DNA from: Vibrio hyugaensis | GTDB lineage: Bacteria; Pseudomonadota; Gammaproteobacteria; Enterobacterales; Vibrionaceae | Assembly: GCF_002906655.1 (NCBI RefSeq) | Contig: NZ_CP025794.1 | Coordinates: 62,001 to 126,000 of the forward strand | Length of the DNA: 64,000 nucleotides | Direction: 5' to 3' | Shown: positions 17,933-26,513 of the stretch, piece by piece | Position numbering within the stretch: the stretch's first letter is position 1 | Layout of the letters: each line of letters opens with the position of its first letter | The notes under the pieces: generated by a model | Told to the model about the DNA's origin: nothing | What the model saw: only the letters and a program-made list of their open reading frames with translations | Databases searched by the model: none | Program-made: the position numbers and the translations under genes

Positions 17933-18423
17933 GTTTGCAAGAGGAAAAACGCAGCTATATCGCAAGATCTAGTGGTAAAAGCTCAAAGTTTAAGTTGTCG
18001 TATTGGCTTTCAATTTCAGGGTTAACTAGCGTGGTGAAAATCCAAAGTTGGCATCGTTTCAACGGTTGATTTGTTCTTTGATGCGGCGACTTTTTGGGTT
18101 AACTGAGTTGAACTTTTTTGCTGAAACTCTGCTCGTTGAGTTTGTTGGTACAAAAGCCGATTTACTCGCTGAAATGGCGTTTTCTCTGGTGTGGAAAGTT
18201 CACGTGGTTTCAGTGACTTTGTTGAAAGTCCGCATTGTGAGATTGGTTTTCCAAAAACACTTTTTGGTGTTGTGAGTTCGTTTTCTGCGGCGTTGTTTGT
18301 TCCACGTGGTTTCATTGAGTAGCCGCTTTGAGACTACGCCTGACTTGAATGCATCAAAACACATAAAGTTTATTGTTTGCAGAGTTTAAAATAATGTAAA
18401 ATCAATACTTTGGGTTTGCAAAC
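17933..18423. other. ORF-less cassette family B, copy 3
   Basis: 491-bp body directly after a family C cassette. Unlike most B copies it is closed by a T1b attC, which suggests the attC has been exchanged or has diverged. Confidence 0.85.
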
Positions 18424-18543
18424 TAACAAACTGTTCAAGAGGGATTCGCAACGCGTGGCATTTTTACTATGCGTTGGTTTTAGTGTTTAAGGTGGTATGC
18501 GGCGGCTTTGGTATTGCGTTGCTCACCCCTTAACAGGGCGTTA
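18424..18543 (+). repeat. attC site, T1b
   Basis: 120 bp; closes B copy 3. Confidence 0.97.
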
Positions 18544-18583
18544 TACATCAGGACACATCTAGAAGTAAAAGGAGAAGTAGAAA

Positions 18584-18913
18584 GTGAGTTCTATTGAGTT
18601 TGAAGATATTTGGGTTTACAGAAACGACGATACTCAGAAGTGTTTTCTATGGGCAGTAGAAAGTAACACCCACAAGCATCACAAACTAGAGTCAAATATA
18701 CAACCAGCCTACGTCACTGGCTCACACGAAGTGTTTTTTTCATCGAATCTTAAGAAGTTTGTTTTTTCTTTGGTTGCTGAAACCGAAGTTGAAGCGAAAA
18801 ACTATAGGGGTCATATAGAAGATCTAGTTATTAAATGCAGTAGTATTAATGCATTTGATCGAGACTTAGATAAGAAAAATGCAATAAAATTGAGCGCTTT
18901 AATTGCTTCATAA
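18584..18913 (+). CDS. Hypothetical protein
   Basis: 109 residues from a GTG with AAAGGAG about ten bases upstream. Soluble and mixed alpha/beta, with a histidine-rich stretch (NTHKHHKLE) near residues 28-36. No family recognised. Confidence 0.7.
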   Translation: MSSIEFEDIWVYRNDDTQKCFLWAVESNTHKHHKLESNIQPAYVTGSHEVFFSSNLKKFVFSLVAETEVEAKNYRGHIEDLVIKCSSINAFDRDLDKKNAIKLSALIAS

Positions 18914-18920
18914 AGATGTA

Positions 18921-19040
18921 TAACAAGCTGTTTAAGAGTGATTCGCAACGTGTGGCATTTTTACTATGCGTTGCGTTTAGTGTTTAAGGTGGTATGCGGC
19001 GGCTTCAGTATTGCGTTGCTCACACCTTAACAGGGCGTTA
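18921..19040 (+). repeat. attC site, T1
   Basis: 120 bp, starting TAACAAG; 9-bp end match TTATACATC. Confidence 0.97.
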
Positions 19041-19057
19041 TGCCATTAGGAGATATT

Positions 19058-19507
19058 TTGCAAAATTTAGAGTCTTTGGTTCATGAGTTTCGTAGTGTTC
19101 TTGAAGTCAGTAAACCTAGTGATTTCACTTATACTTCTTTAGCTTTCAGTCAGTTTCCTGGCGGGTGCTGTGATGATGCATCCATCTTATTAGGACTATA
19201 TTTGAAAGAGCATGGTTTCGAAAACATTATCTTAATCCACGGTGTCAACGGTGGCGATGAAGAAGAGTTATCATCACACGATTGGTTGCGAGTTGGTTCT
19301 ATGGTTGTAGATATAACAGCTAGTCAGTTTGACTGGCGAGGCTACGATTGTGAAGAAATCATAATTGCAAAAAGTTCTAGTTTTCACGACAAATTTGAGC
19401 AACCAGTTGATAATCAAGTTGCTCCTTGGTTATCCGAACGGTATTTGAATTTAGTGGCAGAATTTCAACATACTTATGAATTGATCATTAGTAAACTAAA
19501 GGCATAA
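19058..19507 (+). CDS. Transglutaminase/papain-like fold protein
   Basis: 149 residues from the TTG at 19058, five bases after GGAG; the ATG at 19040 overlaps the attC and has no ribosome binding site. The residue triad matches the relative at 10312: C37/C38 in GGCCDD, H74 in SSHDWLRV and D85 in VVDITASQFDW, followed by a shared SSSFHDKF segment. The two are distant paralogues with the same likely active site. Substrate unknown. Confidence 0.65.
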   Translation: MQNLESLVHEFRSVLEVSKPSDFTYTSLAFSQFPGGCCDDASILLGLYLKEHGFENIILIHGVNGGDEEELSSHDWLRVGSMVVDITASQFDWRGYDCEEIIIAKSSSFHDKFEQPVDNQVAPWLSERYLNLVAEFQHTYELIISKLKA

Positions 19508-19595
19508 CAAAGCATTTAAGAGTGATTCGCAACGCTTGGCAGTTTCGCTTCGCTCAAGTATAGCCAAGCGTCACTCACACCTTAATGCGGCGTTA
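19505..19595 (+). repeat. attC site, T2s
   Basis: 91-bp short form; its TAA stops the gene at 19058. Confidence 0.96.
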
Positions 19596-20023
19596 GTACG
19601 GGTTTGGCATCAGAAGGTCATAAGTTTTGGTGTTTATCTGTTTTGGCGATCATATTTACACCTTAAAGTTAGTGCCTTTCACGTTCTTTCCGGTGGCACT
19701 ATATGCGGTGTGTTCGCTTTGATTTCACCGTTTACGGTTTCTAACTCTTAGCCTATTTCTTTGGCGCTTCTTCATTTTTGTGGCGGCTTTTGAGAGAACC
19801 TTGGTTACTTTTGGTGTTGCTGTTGAAGTACGAGGAACGAATCCTTTTCTAATTTGAAGCTAGTGAAAGTAGGGCAGTTCATTGCGTTTTTCTTCTAGCC
19901 AACTTTCGTCTTTCAATCGGGGTAAAGTTTTGTAGCTGCCCGTCTCACTTCAGTGTTCAAAGCCTTTCATATCATGTCACTTTTCAATATCTTGGAGCGC
20001 ATAAATAGAAGTAGCGCATGTAC
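19596..20023. other. ORF-less cassette family A, copy 4
   Basis: 428-bp body, nearly the same as copy 2; one base longer near the start (CAGAAGG for CAAAGG). No gene. Confidence 0.85.
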
Positions 20024-20143
20024 TAACAAATTGCTTAAGAGTGATTCGTAACGCGTGGCATTTTTACTTTGCGGTGGCTTATATGATTAAGGCACTGTGC
20101 GGTAGCTTTTGTATTGCGTTACTCACACCTTAGCAAGGCGTTA
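20024..20143 (+). repeat. attC site, T7
   Basis: 120 bp; closes A copy 4. Confidence 0.97.
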
Positions 20144-20151
20144 TACCGCAA

Positions 20152-20442
20152 TCAATCATCTAACCTTTTCATAGCTTTACGGTAAACATCGCTACGTTCG
20201 CGTTTTCCGACTGCTAAGACGGTTACAATGATGACATCGTCTTCAACTTTGTAGACGAGACGGTAGCCCGATTGGCGCAGCTTAATCTTATACATGTTGT
20301 CAGATCCAGAGAGTTTTGAAGCCTGAACATGCGGGTTATCTAAACGCTCGATTAGCTTTTTCTTAAATTGTTGTTGAATCGTTGAGCCAAGCTTTTTCCA
20401 CTCTTTGAGTGCGCTCTTTTTAAAGTCGAGTTTATAGGTCAT
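20152..20442 (-). CDS. relE: RelE family mRNA interferase toxin
   Basis: 96 residues, a typical RelE/ParE-fold toxin: N-terminal helices (FKKSALKEWKKL), then SGSDNMYKIKLRQSGYRLVYKV and a C-terminal VLAVGKRERSDVYRKA with the basic and aromatic residues expected of ribosome-dependent mRNA cleavage. Start at the ATG at 20442, overlapping the antitoxin gene by 11 bases. It closely resembles the RelE/StbE toxins known from Vibrio integrons. Reversed in the array, read away from its own attC. Confidence 0.93.
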   Translation of the reverse strand: MTYKLDFKKSALKEWKKLGSTIQQQFKKKLIERLDNPHVQASKLSGSDNMYKIKLRQSGYRLVYKVEDDVIIVTVLAVGKRERSDVYRKAMKRLDD

Positions 20443-20680
20443 CAATATTTACCGAAATGCTCTCTTCAGATTCACGCTCCTTCGCAATAGTAAGTAGTTC
20501 AAGATCTTCGAGTCTGTCCATCATCATTTCGTACGCTTCGGCTGGTACGCAATAAAATGCTGGCTCATTTCGGTTCAGTACAGCGACAGGTTGACCGTAA
20601 GCGCTAGTTGCAACTTTCATAGGGTTAGCTTTCAACTCAGTAATGCTTGCAGCAACATCGGCTAAAATTCTAGTGGTCAT
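20432..20680 (-). CDS. relB: RelB/StbD antitoxin (Phd/YefM type)
   Basis: 82 residues. The N-terminal DNA-binding part (ADVAASITELKANPMKVATSAYGQPVAVLNRNEPAFYCVP) is of Phd/YefM type, and the acidic tail (LLTIAKERESEESISVNIDDL) should wrap the toxin. It is upstream of relE, the classical order. The pair should be autoregulated by the antitoxin-toxin complex; the promoter is at 20715-20743. Naming varies (stbD, relB). Confidence 0.92.
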   Translation of the reverse strand: MTTRILADVAASITELKANPMKVATSAYGQPVAVLNRNEPAFYCVPAEAYEMMMDRLEDLELLTIAKERESEESISVNIDDL

Positions 20681-20714
20681 CTAATGGGTCTCTTAAGTGG
20701 TCTTTGTTTTGGTC

Positions 20715-20743
20715 ATTTTAGCCTCAACCAAGCGGTATAACAA
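20715..20743 (-). promoter_or_regulatory. relBE promoter with attC-derived -35
   Basis: On the minus strand TTGTTA (20738-20743) is followed by a 17-bp spacer and TAAAAT (20715-20720), 35 bases before the relB start. The -35 is the reverse complement of the first six bases of the cassette's own attC. Confidence 0.7.
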
Positions 20744-20857
20744 GTTGCTTAAGAGTGATTCGCAATGCGTGGCATTTTTACTATGCGTTGGTTTATGTGT
20801 TTAAGGTATTATGCGGAGGCTAAGGTATTGCGTAGCTCACACCTTAGCAAGGCGTTA
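20738..20857 (+). repeat. attC site, T7
   Basis: 120 bp, TAACAAG start; arms TTGCTTAAG / CTTAGCAA. Closes the reversed relBE cassette; 9-bp end match TTATACCGC. Confidence 0.97.
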
Positions 20858-20875
20858 GCAATATAAGGAGGAGTC

Positions 20876-22273
20876 GTGATACTCAAAGTAAAAGAAATAG
20901 AAATTATTGAGGAAAACCCTTTTCAAAACGATAAGTTAAATCGTAAGGAAAATGCAGAAATTCTTACCGAATTTGTCTGTTCATCTAGTGAACCAATGGT
21001 TGTCTGTATTGACGCACCTTGGGGGCAAGGTAAAACAACATTTCTGAGAATGTGGGAACAACATTTGAAAAATAGCGATGTGCCTACTCTTTATTTCAAT
21101 GCTTGGGAGAATGATTTTACAGAGGATGCGTTTGTATCATTGATTGGTGAAATCGGCTCAGCTATTGAAGCCCTCACAAATGCCGAAAATGAAGGAACTG
21201 CAAAGGAGTATTATCAAAAAGCCAAAAAAGTTGGCTTAGGATTAGTGAAACGTTCCATTCCAGTGGCGACTAAAGTTGCTACAGCAGGAGTGTTAGATCT
21301 AGACAAAATGACAGAGCAAGCGTTGAGCTCATTTGCTGAATCTGTAGCTAACGATCAAATAGAAAAATATGAAAATGCTAAAAAAGCACTTGGTGCTTTT
21401 AGGGAACATTTAGCAAACTTTGCGAACAATCTTTCCTCTGAAAATGATAAACCACTGGTTTTTATAATTGATGAACTAGATAGGTGTCGACCTAACTTTT
21501 CTATTGAAATATTGGAAAAAGCAAAACATTTTTTCAATGTGCCAAATATTATCTTTGTTTTAGGAGCAGATAAGGAGCAATTAGGTCATTCAATTAAAGC
21601 TGTCTATGGTCGAGATATAAATGTAAATGGATATTTAAGACGATTTATTGATTTTGATTACTTACTACCATCCCCAGAGAAAGGACAATTTATTAGAGCA
21701 TTATTTGATAAATATTCATTCAATGAGTACTTTTCAACTAAACAAGCAGACAGTACTAGGTATGAAGGTGAGCAAGCATTAAAAATATTTACAGAGTTAT
21801 TTGACATTTACCAATTAACGTTACGTGAACAAATTCATTGTTGTTCTCTATTAAGCCTTTCCATTCGGACAACGCCTTCTAATCATAAGTTGTATCCATT
21901 GTTTTTATGTTTACTGATTGTACTGAAAGTAAAAGAGCCTAAAACGTATAAAAAATTTATTTTTGGGGAATTGTCTCCTATACAGTTTATCGATACGATA
22001 AAGAGTGCAGATAGTTCGGATGTATTCTTTGAAAGTAACTATGGTGCAGTTTTAGAAGCATATATTGTCGCTAGTCGAACAAATCATTACGCTGGTGAAG
22101 AGTTAACTGCACCATACGTTATGATTCGAGATTCTGAAGACTCCACAGATAATCAAAAGCGCCGTGCTGACCGAATATTAAAAATATTGTCACAGTTTGA
22201 ATGGGATGGTGGAATAGGTGTATTAGATTCTCTAGTTAAAAAAATAGAGGTCGCTTCTCGGTTTAGTGCTTAA
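20876..22273 (+). CDS. KAP family P-loop NTPase
   Basis: 465 residues from GTG with a near-perfect AAGGAGGAG. Walker A is APWGQGKTT (47-55), and Walker B with its acidic follow-on is LVFIIDELDR (194-203), then CRPNFSIEILEKAKHFF, the KAP signature. A segment at about 120-142 is the usual KAP insertion and is only mildly hydrophobic here. KAP NTPases include PifA, the T7-exclusion protein, and are common in defence islands. An antiphage role is inferred. Confidence 0.9.
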   Translation: MILKVKEIEIIEENPFQNDKLNRKENAEILTEFVCSSSEPMVVCIDAPWGQGKTTFLRMWEQHLKNSDVPTLYFNAWENDFTEDAFVSLIGEIGSAIEALTNAENEGTAKEYYQKAKKVGLGLVKRSIPVATKVATAGVLDLDKMTEQALSSFAESVANDQIEKYENAKKALGAFREHLANFANNLSSENDKPLVFIIDELDRCRPNFSIEILEKAKHFFNVPNIIFVLGADKEQLGHSIKAVYGRDINVNGYLRRFIDFDYLLPSPEKGQFIRALFDKYSFNEYFSTKQADSTRYEGEQALKIFTELFDIYQLTLREQIHCCSLLSLSIRTTPSNHKLYPLFLCLLIVLKVKEPKTYKKFIFGELSPIQFIDTIKSADSSDVFFESNYGAVLEAYIVASRTNHYAGEELTAPYVMIRDSEDSTDNQKRRADRILKILSQFEWDGGIGVLDSLVKKIEVASRFSA

Positions 22274-22280
22274 ATATTGC

Positions 22281-22400
22281 TAACAAACAATTTAAGAGTG
22301 ATTCAGCACGCTTGGCATTTTGGGTTTGGGCTAGGTATGGTGATTACGGTGTTCCAGTTAAGTTTTGTGGGCGCGTGCTTCACACCTTAATTGGGCGTTA
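22281..22400 (+). repeat. attC site, T5
   Basis: 120 bp; closes the KAP cassette, 10-bp end match TTAGCAATAT. Confidence 0.96.
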
Positions 22401-22527
22401 TGCTTCCGAGCTCAGCTCAATACAAAGCAGTTCTATTTACAAAATTACATTATTCATCAAGAGGCCTTGTTTATTTATACAGTCCTCCCCATATGTATAA
22501 GTAGGTAAATTGATAATAGGTCTATGA

Positions 22528-22827
22528 ATGTCTTGCGCGATCAAAATCAGTAATAGCAGTAATTGCTCATTTATAAATGTCGGGATCAGTGGGTTTGATG
22601 TGGGTATTGATGCTGAAAATTCAGATGGTCTTTCGTTAAATCAAGTTGATTTTGGAAATTGTAGTACTGGGTTACGTGGAAGACAGTTAAAAGGCTTGAA
22701 TGCGCGAGGCTGCACTCACGGTGGAAGTCTAAGTTTCTCTGCTGCCTCTTTTCAAAAAGGAAATAATGTTTGCTTTCATTATGCTCTTTTGTATCTAAGA
22801 GTTTTTGGTTACAACCCTTATAAGTGA
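22528..22827 (+). CDS. Short parallel beta-helix-like protein
   Basis: 99 residues, first gene of a two-gene cassette. Residues 4-65 show the N-x-S/G-I-x rhythm of right-handed parallel beta-helix rungs (SNCSFINVGISGFDVGIDAENSDG, then LSLNQVDFGNCSTGLRG). The tail from about 80 is hydrophobic and aromatic. The TGA is ten bases before the next start, so the two are probably translated together. The leader (22401-22527) has no promoter I would defend. Confidence 0.6.
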   Translation: MSCAIKISNSSNCSFINVGISGFDVGIDAENSDGLSLNQVDFGNCSTGLRGRQLKGLNARGCTHGGSLSFSAASFQKGNNVCFHYALLYLRVFGYNPYK

Positions 22828-22837
22828 GGTAATTAAA

Positions 22838-23218
22838 ATGACAGGACCGATGTTTGATTTAGAAGGCTGTGAAGATGCAGTATTAATTGATAATGAAACC
22901 ATTTCAGAACAATTTATTAAAGCCCGAAATTGCCCCCGTATACATTTAGAGGGAAACAAAGCGGGTTTGAACGCACTTGGAAAGTTGGGTTTACCAATAG
23001 AAGCTCTAAATGAAGAGCAAGTTAATACGCTACTATCTGAGATAATCGAAAGAGAAGGTAAGTTTTCTGATACAGGCAATAGCTGGTTAACTAATTCAGC
23101 TACGTTCGCTACTTTAGCGGCAGACGTACAATCTACAATTATTGGTGTTCTCGCGGCAACCGGGGTGTCATGTTATAAAACGATTAAATCTAAGCTACTA
23201 AAAGAGCAGGCTATTTAG
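22838..23218 (+). CDS. Beta-helix-like protein with hydrophobic C-terminus
   Basis: 126 residues from the ATG at 22838 with GTGAGGT upstream. The N-terminal 40 residues (FDLEGCEDAVLIDNETISEQFIKARNCPRIHLEGN) look like two or three beta-helix rungs. A helical linker and a hydrophobic helix (about 93-112, ATFATLAADVQSTIIGVLAATG) follow. The layout parallels the single-gene protein at 34399-34854. Confidence 0.65.
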   Translation: MTGPMFDLEGCEDAVLIDNETISEQFIKARNCPRIHLEGNKAGLNALGKLGLPIEALNEEQVNTLLSEIIEREGKFSDTGNSWLTNSATFATLAADVQSTIIGVLAATGVSCYKTIKSKLLKEQAI

Positions 23219-23243
23219 AGGCTTTCAGGTGTAATCAGAAGCA

Positions 23244-23365
23244 TAACAAAGCATTTAAGAGTGATTCCCAACGCTTGGCATTTGCCATTCCATCGTTGGA
23301 TTTTGTGTTTAAGGTGGTATGGTTAGGTGCAGTGGTAGCGTTGCTCACACCTTAATGCGGCGTTA
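23244..23365 (+). repeat. attC site, T2
   Basis: 122 bp; closes the two-gene beta-helix cassette, 9-bp end match TTATGCTTC. Confidence 0.97.
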
Positions 23366-23387
23366 GCATACTTTGATAGGAGTTCAG

Positions 23388-23789
23388 ATGACTACGATAG
23401 TCGAACAAGTTGTTAATCGTGAAATTGACTCGGTCATCGTGTACGAATCTGACCAAGTTATAGCTTTTGCAGACCATGACCCAATCAACTTTGGACATAT
23501 TTTAATTTGTCCTAAGAATCAATACCGCACTTTCATCGACCTGCCTGAGTCTGTGTTTTTAGAGATCACCGACGTCGCAAGAGATTTATATAAGCGTATA
23601 GAAGCTAAGTTCAATCCCGATGGTATCGGCTTTATGCAAAACAATGGAGAGGCACCTCATTTCAACGAGCTCGACCACTACCATTTGCATATTTTCCCTA
23701 GGTTCCATGGCGACCAGTATGGTTGGGTTAGTAGTGAACTTGGAATTCAAACGATGGATAAACTTAGAGAATCACTTAAAGAACTATGA
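23388..23789 (+). CDS. HIT family hydrolase
   Basis: 133 residues from the ATG at 23388 (ATAGGAG upstream). The histidine triad HYHLH (97-101) in HYHLHIFPRF is complete, and FADHDPINFGHILICPK (27-43) is the conserved HIT core. Members hydrolyse or transfer nucleotides on phosphoramidate, dinucleoside polyphosphate or adenylylated substrates. The tail ends in a short helix. Confidence 0.93.
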   Translation: MTTIVEQVVNREIDSVIVYESDQVIAFADHDPINFGHILICPKNQYRTFIDLPESVFLEITDVARDLYKRIEAKFNPDGIGFMQNNGEAPHFNELDHYHLHIFPRFHGDQYGWVSSELGIQTMDKLRESLKEL

Positions 23790-23806
23790 GCGTTGAAAAA
23801 GTATGC

Positions 23807-23926
23807 TAACAAATTGTTCAAGAGTGATTCGGCACGCGTGGCATTTTTACTATGCGTTGGTTTTAGTGGTTTAGGTGTTATGCGGAGGCTTCGGTATCGC
23901 GTGCCTCACACCTTAACAAGGCGTTA
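23807..23926 (+). repeat. attC site, T4
   Basis: 120 bp; the HIT cassette has the longest end match seen here, 12 bp (TTAGCATACTTT). Confidence 0.97.
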
Positions 23927-24426
23927 GTCGCCAGAAAAAGCTAGCAATCAAAATCATGTTTCTAAGCTTAAAATTTGGCTGATGATTGTTTGCTATACAG
24001 GTTCTTCATCGATGGTCAAAACTCAGTTTCAGCTGTTTTAAGTCCAAAGCTTTGTAAGTGTACTAGCGGTTGTTTTGTTCTTTGGTGCTGACAGAGCAGG
24101 GCAATCAAGCGTCTGTTCTTGGTTGCAACTCTGCCCGGTGAGTTTGTTGGTTCAAAAGCGGATCTACTCGCTGACAAGTCGTCTTCTCTGGTGTTGTAAG
24201 TTCCACGTGGTTTCAGTGACTTTGTTGAAAGTCCGCACTGTTAGATTGGTTTTCCAAAAGCGCTTTTTTGTGTTGCAAGCCCGTTTTCTACGGCGTTTTA
24301 TGTTCCAAGTGGTTTCATTGAGTAGCTGCTGTGAGACTACGCCTGACTTAAATACATCAAAGCACATAAAGTTTGTTGTTCGCAAAGTTTAGTTCGGCTT
24401 AAAATGGTCGCTCGGTGCCTCGCGAC
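23927..24426. other. ORF-less cassette family C, copy 2
   Basis: 500-bp body. It ends with the GTGCCTCGCGAC hairpin arm, but its attC is T1 rather than the T8 of most C copies. Confidence 0.85.
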
Positions 24427-24546
24427 TAACAAACTGTTTAAGAGTGATTCGCAACGCGTGGCATTTTTACTATGCGTTGGTTTTAGTGTTTAAGGTGGTA
24501 TGCGGCGGCTTCGGTATTGCGTTGCTCACACCTTAACAGGGCGTTA
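24427..24546 (+). repeat. attC site, T1
   Basis: 120 bp; closes C copy 2. Confidence 0.97.
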
Positions 24547-24581
24547 TGTAACACCAGCACTCGGATATTAAGGAAGATTTG

Positions 24582-25217
24582 ATGGTTAGACATATTATTG
24601 TTCTTCTTACGTTAATCACAACTAGCTTTGCAAGTAACTCAAGTCAGTTAACATCCGAGATTTTTAGTGAGGTACTCAACACGACTGCCTATGAACTGCA
24701 TGACAACTTAGAGAGGCTTGAAAAAGAAGATAGCTGTGAAGCTAATTACATTAAGGGTATGTTCTACTTTCGTGGAATTGTGTTTGAACCTGATTTGGAT
24801 TTAGCCATTAAACACCTAACAAATGCTGGTGAATGTGGAAACATTTACGCAGTAAGACAGCTTGTATCCCACTATTTTTCAACGTTACCTAACTCAAGAA
24901 ATGCTTTGCTTAAATGGTATAAAACAGGTGAGGCATTAAATGATCCGATCACCATCGGAAATTATGCTTATTTCCTATACGGTGAGGGTAACTACGACCG
25001 AGCACAGGTAATAAGCCTCTTGAAACGACGGCTCAGTTACACAAAAGCTTCGCTTGTTTTACCTCATTACACGCTCAGTCGAGTGTATGAAAAGACAGAT
25101 AAGTGCAAGGGGCTTTATCATTTACAGCTAGCTCTAGAGAATGGTGGTGTAGAGTATGTAAACGAGTATATAGTTCGTTCCAAAGGCGTTGAGTGCACGG
25201 CGCATACTGTTGAGTAG
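24582..25217 (+). CDS. Exported Sel1/TPR-like repeat protein
   Basis: 211 residues. A signal peptide is clear (about 1-18, ending TSFA-S). The mature part is helical, with the tandem helix-pair rhythm of Sel1-like repeats (ANYIKGMFYFRGIVFEPDLDLAIKHLTNAGECGN, then NYAYFLYGEGNYDRAQVISLLKR). Such periplasmic solenoids scaffold protein contacts. Start at the ATG at 24582, six bases after AAGGAAG. Confidence 0.75.
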   Translation: MVRHIIVLLTLITTSFASNSSQLTSEIFSEVLNTTAYELHDNLERLEKEDSCEANYIKGMFYFRGIVFEPDLDLAIKHLTNAGECGNIYAVRQLVSHYFSTLPNSRNALLKWYKTGEALNDPITIGNYAYFLYGEGNYDRAQVISLLKRRLSYTKASLVLPHYTLSRVYEKTDKCKGLYHLQLALENGGVEYVNEYIVRSKGVECTAHTVE

Positions 25218-25224
25218 TGTTACA

Positions 25225-25344
25225 TAACAAACTGCTCAAGAGGGATTCGCAACGCGTGGCATTTTCACCATGCGTTGAATTTAGTGACTAAGGTGGTTTG
25301 CGGCAACATCGGCATTGCGTTGCTCACCCCTTAGCAGGGCGTTA
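25225..25344 (+). repeat. attC site, T8
   Basis: 120 bp; a T8 site closing a gene cassette rather than a B or C cassette; 11-bp end match TTATGTAACAC. Confidence 0.97.
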
Positions 25345-25359
25345 GTTGGCAGGGGGAAC

Positions 25360-25917
25360 ATGTTAGAACATCAACTAGAAAAGTTAATTAGAAATACTCC
25401 TGAGCTAATGGAAACTGCTCAAGCATGTATTGAGGTTGGATTACCTGACTACTTCATTGCCGGTGGTTCAGTCACACAACTGATTTGGAACTCACTTTCA
25501 GGTGAAAGGTCACTCAAGAACGTTAAGGACTTCGATATTGTTTACTTCGATAGCGCTAGTACATCTAATGAAGAAAGCTACAAACGCAGAATTAACAGTA
25601 CCGTGAAGCATGAAGTCCCAATTGATGTGGTAAACCAAGCACGTGTTCATGAATGGTACCCTTATAAATTTGGTCAAACTATACCTGCATATACAAAAGT
25701 AGAGCAGGGCATTGATTCTTGGCTATCTGCATTTGCGATCGGATTTAGGTTAAATTCACACGGTACCATGCGTATTTATTCACCTTATGGGCTATCTGAC
25801 GCATTCAATAAAAGGGTAAAGCCAAATCCCATTGCAATGACGCGCGAAAGCTACAATCAAATGGTCGGTGGTTATCGTAAGCGTTGGCCTGACATTACAG
25901 TGGAACCTTGGGAATAG
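25360..25917 (+). CDS. Nucleotidyltransferase family protein (NTP_transf_6-like)
   Basis: 185 residues from the ATG at 25360 (GCAGGGGGAA upstream). AGGSVTQLIWNSL (34-46) and VKDFDIVYFD (55-64) are the glycine-rich and D-x-D motifs of the DUF925/NTP_transf_6 nucleotidyltransferases, and GIDSWLSAFAIGFRL and the C-terminal KRWPDITVEPWE also fit. A paralogue is at 46482-47039. Substrate unknown. Confidence 0.85.
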   Translation: MLEHQLEKLIRNTPELMETAQACIEVGLPDYFIAGGSVTQLIWNSLSGERSLKNVKDFDIVYFDSASTSNEESYKRRINSTVKHEVPIDVVNQARVHEWYPYKFGQTIPAYTKVEQGIDSWLSAFAIGFRLNSHGTMRIYSPYGLSDAFNKRVKPNPIAMTRESYNQMVGGYRKRWPDITVEPWE

Positions 25918-25922
25918 CCAAC

Positions 25923-26043
25923 TAACAAAGCGTTTAAGACGGATTCCCAACGCTTGGCATTTCCGGTTTGCTTTGGCTTAAGTGTTTACGGCACAATGGT
26001 TTAGGTAAGGTGGTAGCGTTGCTCACCACTTAACGCGGCGTTA
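25923..26043 (+). repeat. attC site, T3
   Basis: 121 bp; 9-bp end match TTAGTTGGC. Confidence 0.96.
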
Positions 26044-26076
26044 TGTGCTTAGGGCGAATATCTTACGGAGGAGATA

Positions 26077-26352
26077 ATGAAAGACCCAGATATCGAGTTC
26101 TCGAAGTGGAAGCTAGAGAGACAAAAGGGGAGTCTTAGCTTTACTGTCCGCACTTCTTTTCCTGCGGTTTTAGGTATGATGATAGGTCGAAGTATTGAAC
26201 CGTTGTTTTTGTCAGAAGCGGCTTGGGGTTGGGCTCAAACTACTGATGTATTAATGAGTGGTGTTTGGTGCTCCATTGGTGCTATTCCTGTAAGTTTTCT
26301 GATTTGGTGCTGGCGTGAAGAAAAGTATAAACGTCATATAGCAAGATTTTAG
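26077..26352 (+). CDS. Small membrane-associated hypothetical protein
   Basis: 91 residues with an excellent GGAGGAGATA ribosome binding site. Two moderately hydrophobic stretches (about 28-45 and 57-77) suggest membrane insertion between a charged N-terminus and a basic C-terminus (EEKYKRHIARF). No family recognised. Confidence 0.7.
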   Translation: MKDPDIEFSKWKLERQKGSLSFTVRTSFPAVLGMMIGRSIEPLFLSEAAWGWAQTTDVLMSGVWCSIGAIPVSFLIWCWREEKYKRHIARF

Positions 26353-26361
26353 CAACGCACA

Positions 26362-26483
26362 TAACAAAGCATTTAAGACGGATTCTCAACGCTTGGCGAA
26401 TTCAGTCTAGGTCGGCTTCAGTGTTTTATGTGGCAAGGTTTAAGGTTAGGTGGTCGCGTTGTTCACCACTTAATGCGGCGTTA
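26362..26483 (+). repeat. attC site, T3/T2 hybrid
   Basis: 122 bp; outer arms GCATTTAAGACGG / CCACTTAATGC combine the T2 tip with the T3 body, still fully paired. Confidence 0.96.
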
Positions 26484-26513
26484 TACGAATTGTTGAGATT
26501 GTAGGTAGTTAAA

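Noticed and set aside
22312..22500. 62-codon frame across attC and leader of the beta-helix cassette
   Set aside because: Mostly attC sequence, no ribosome binding site.
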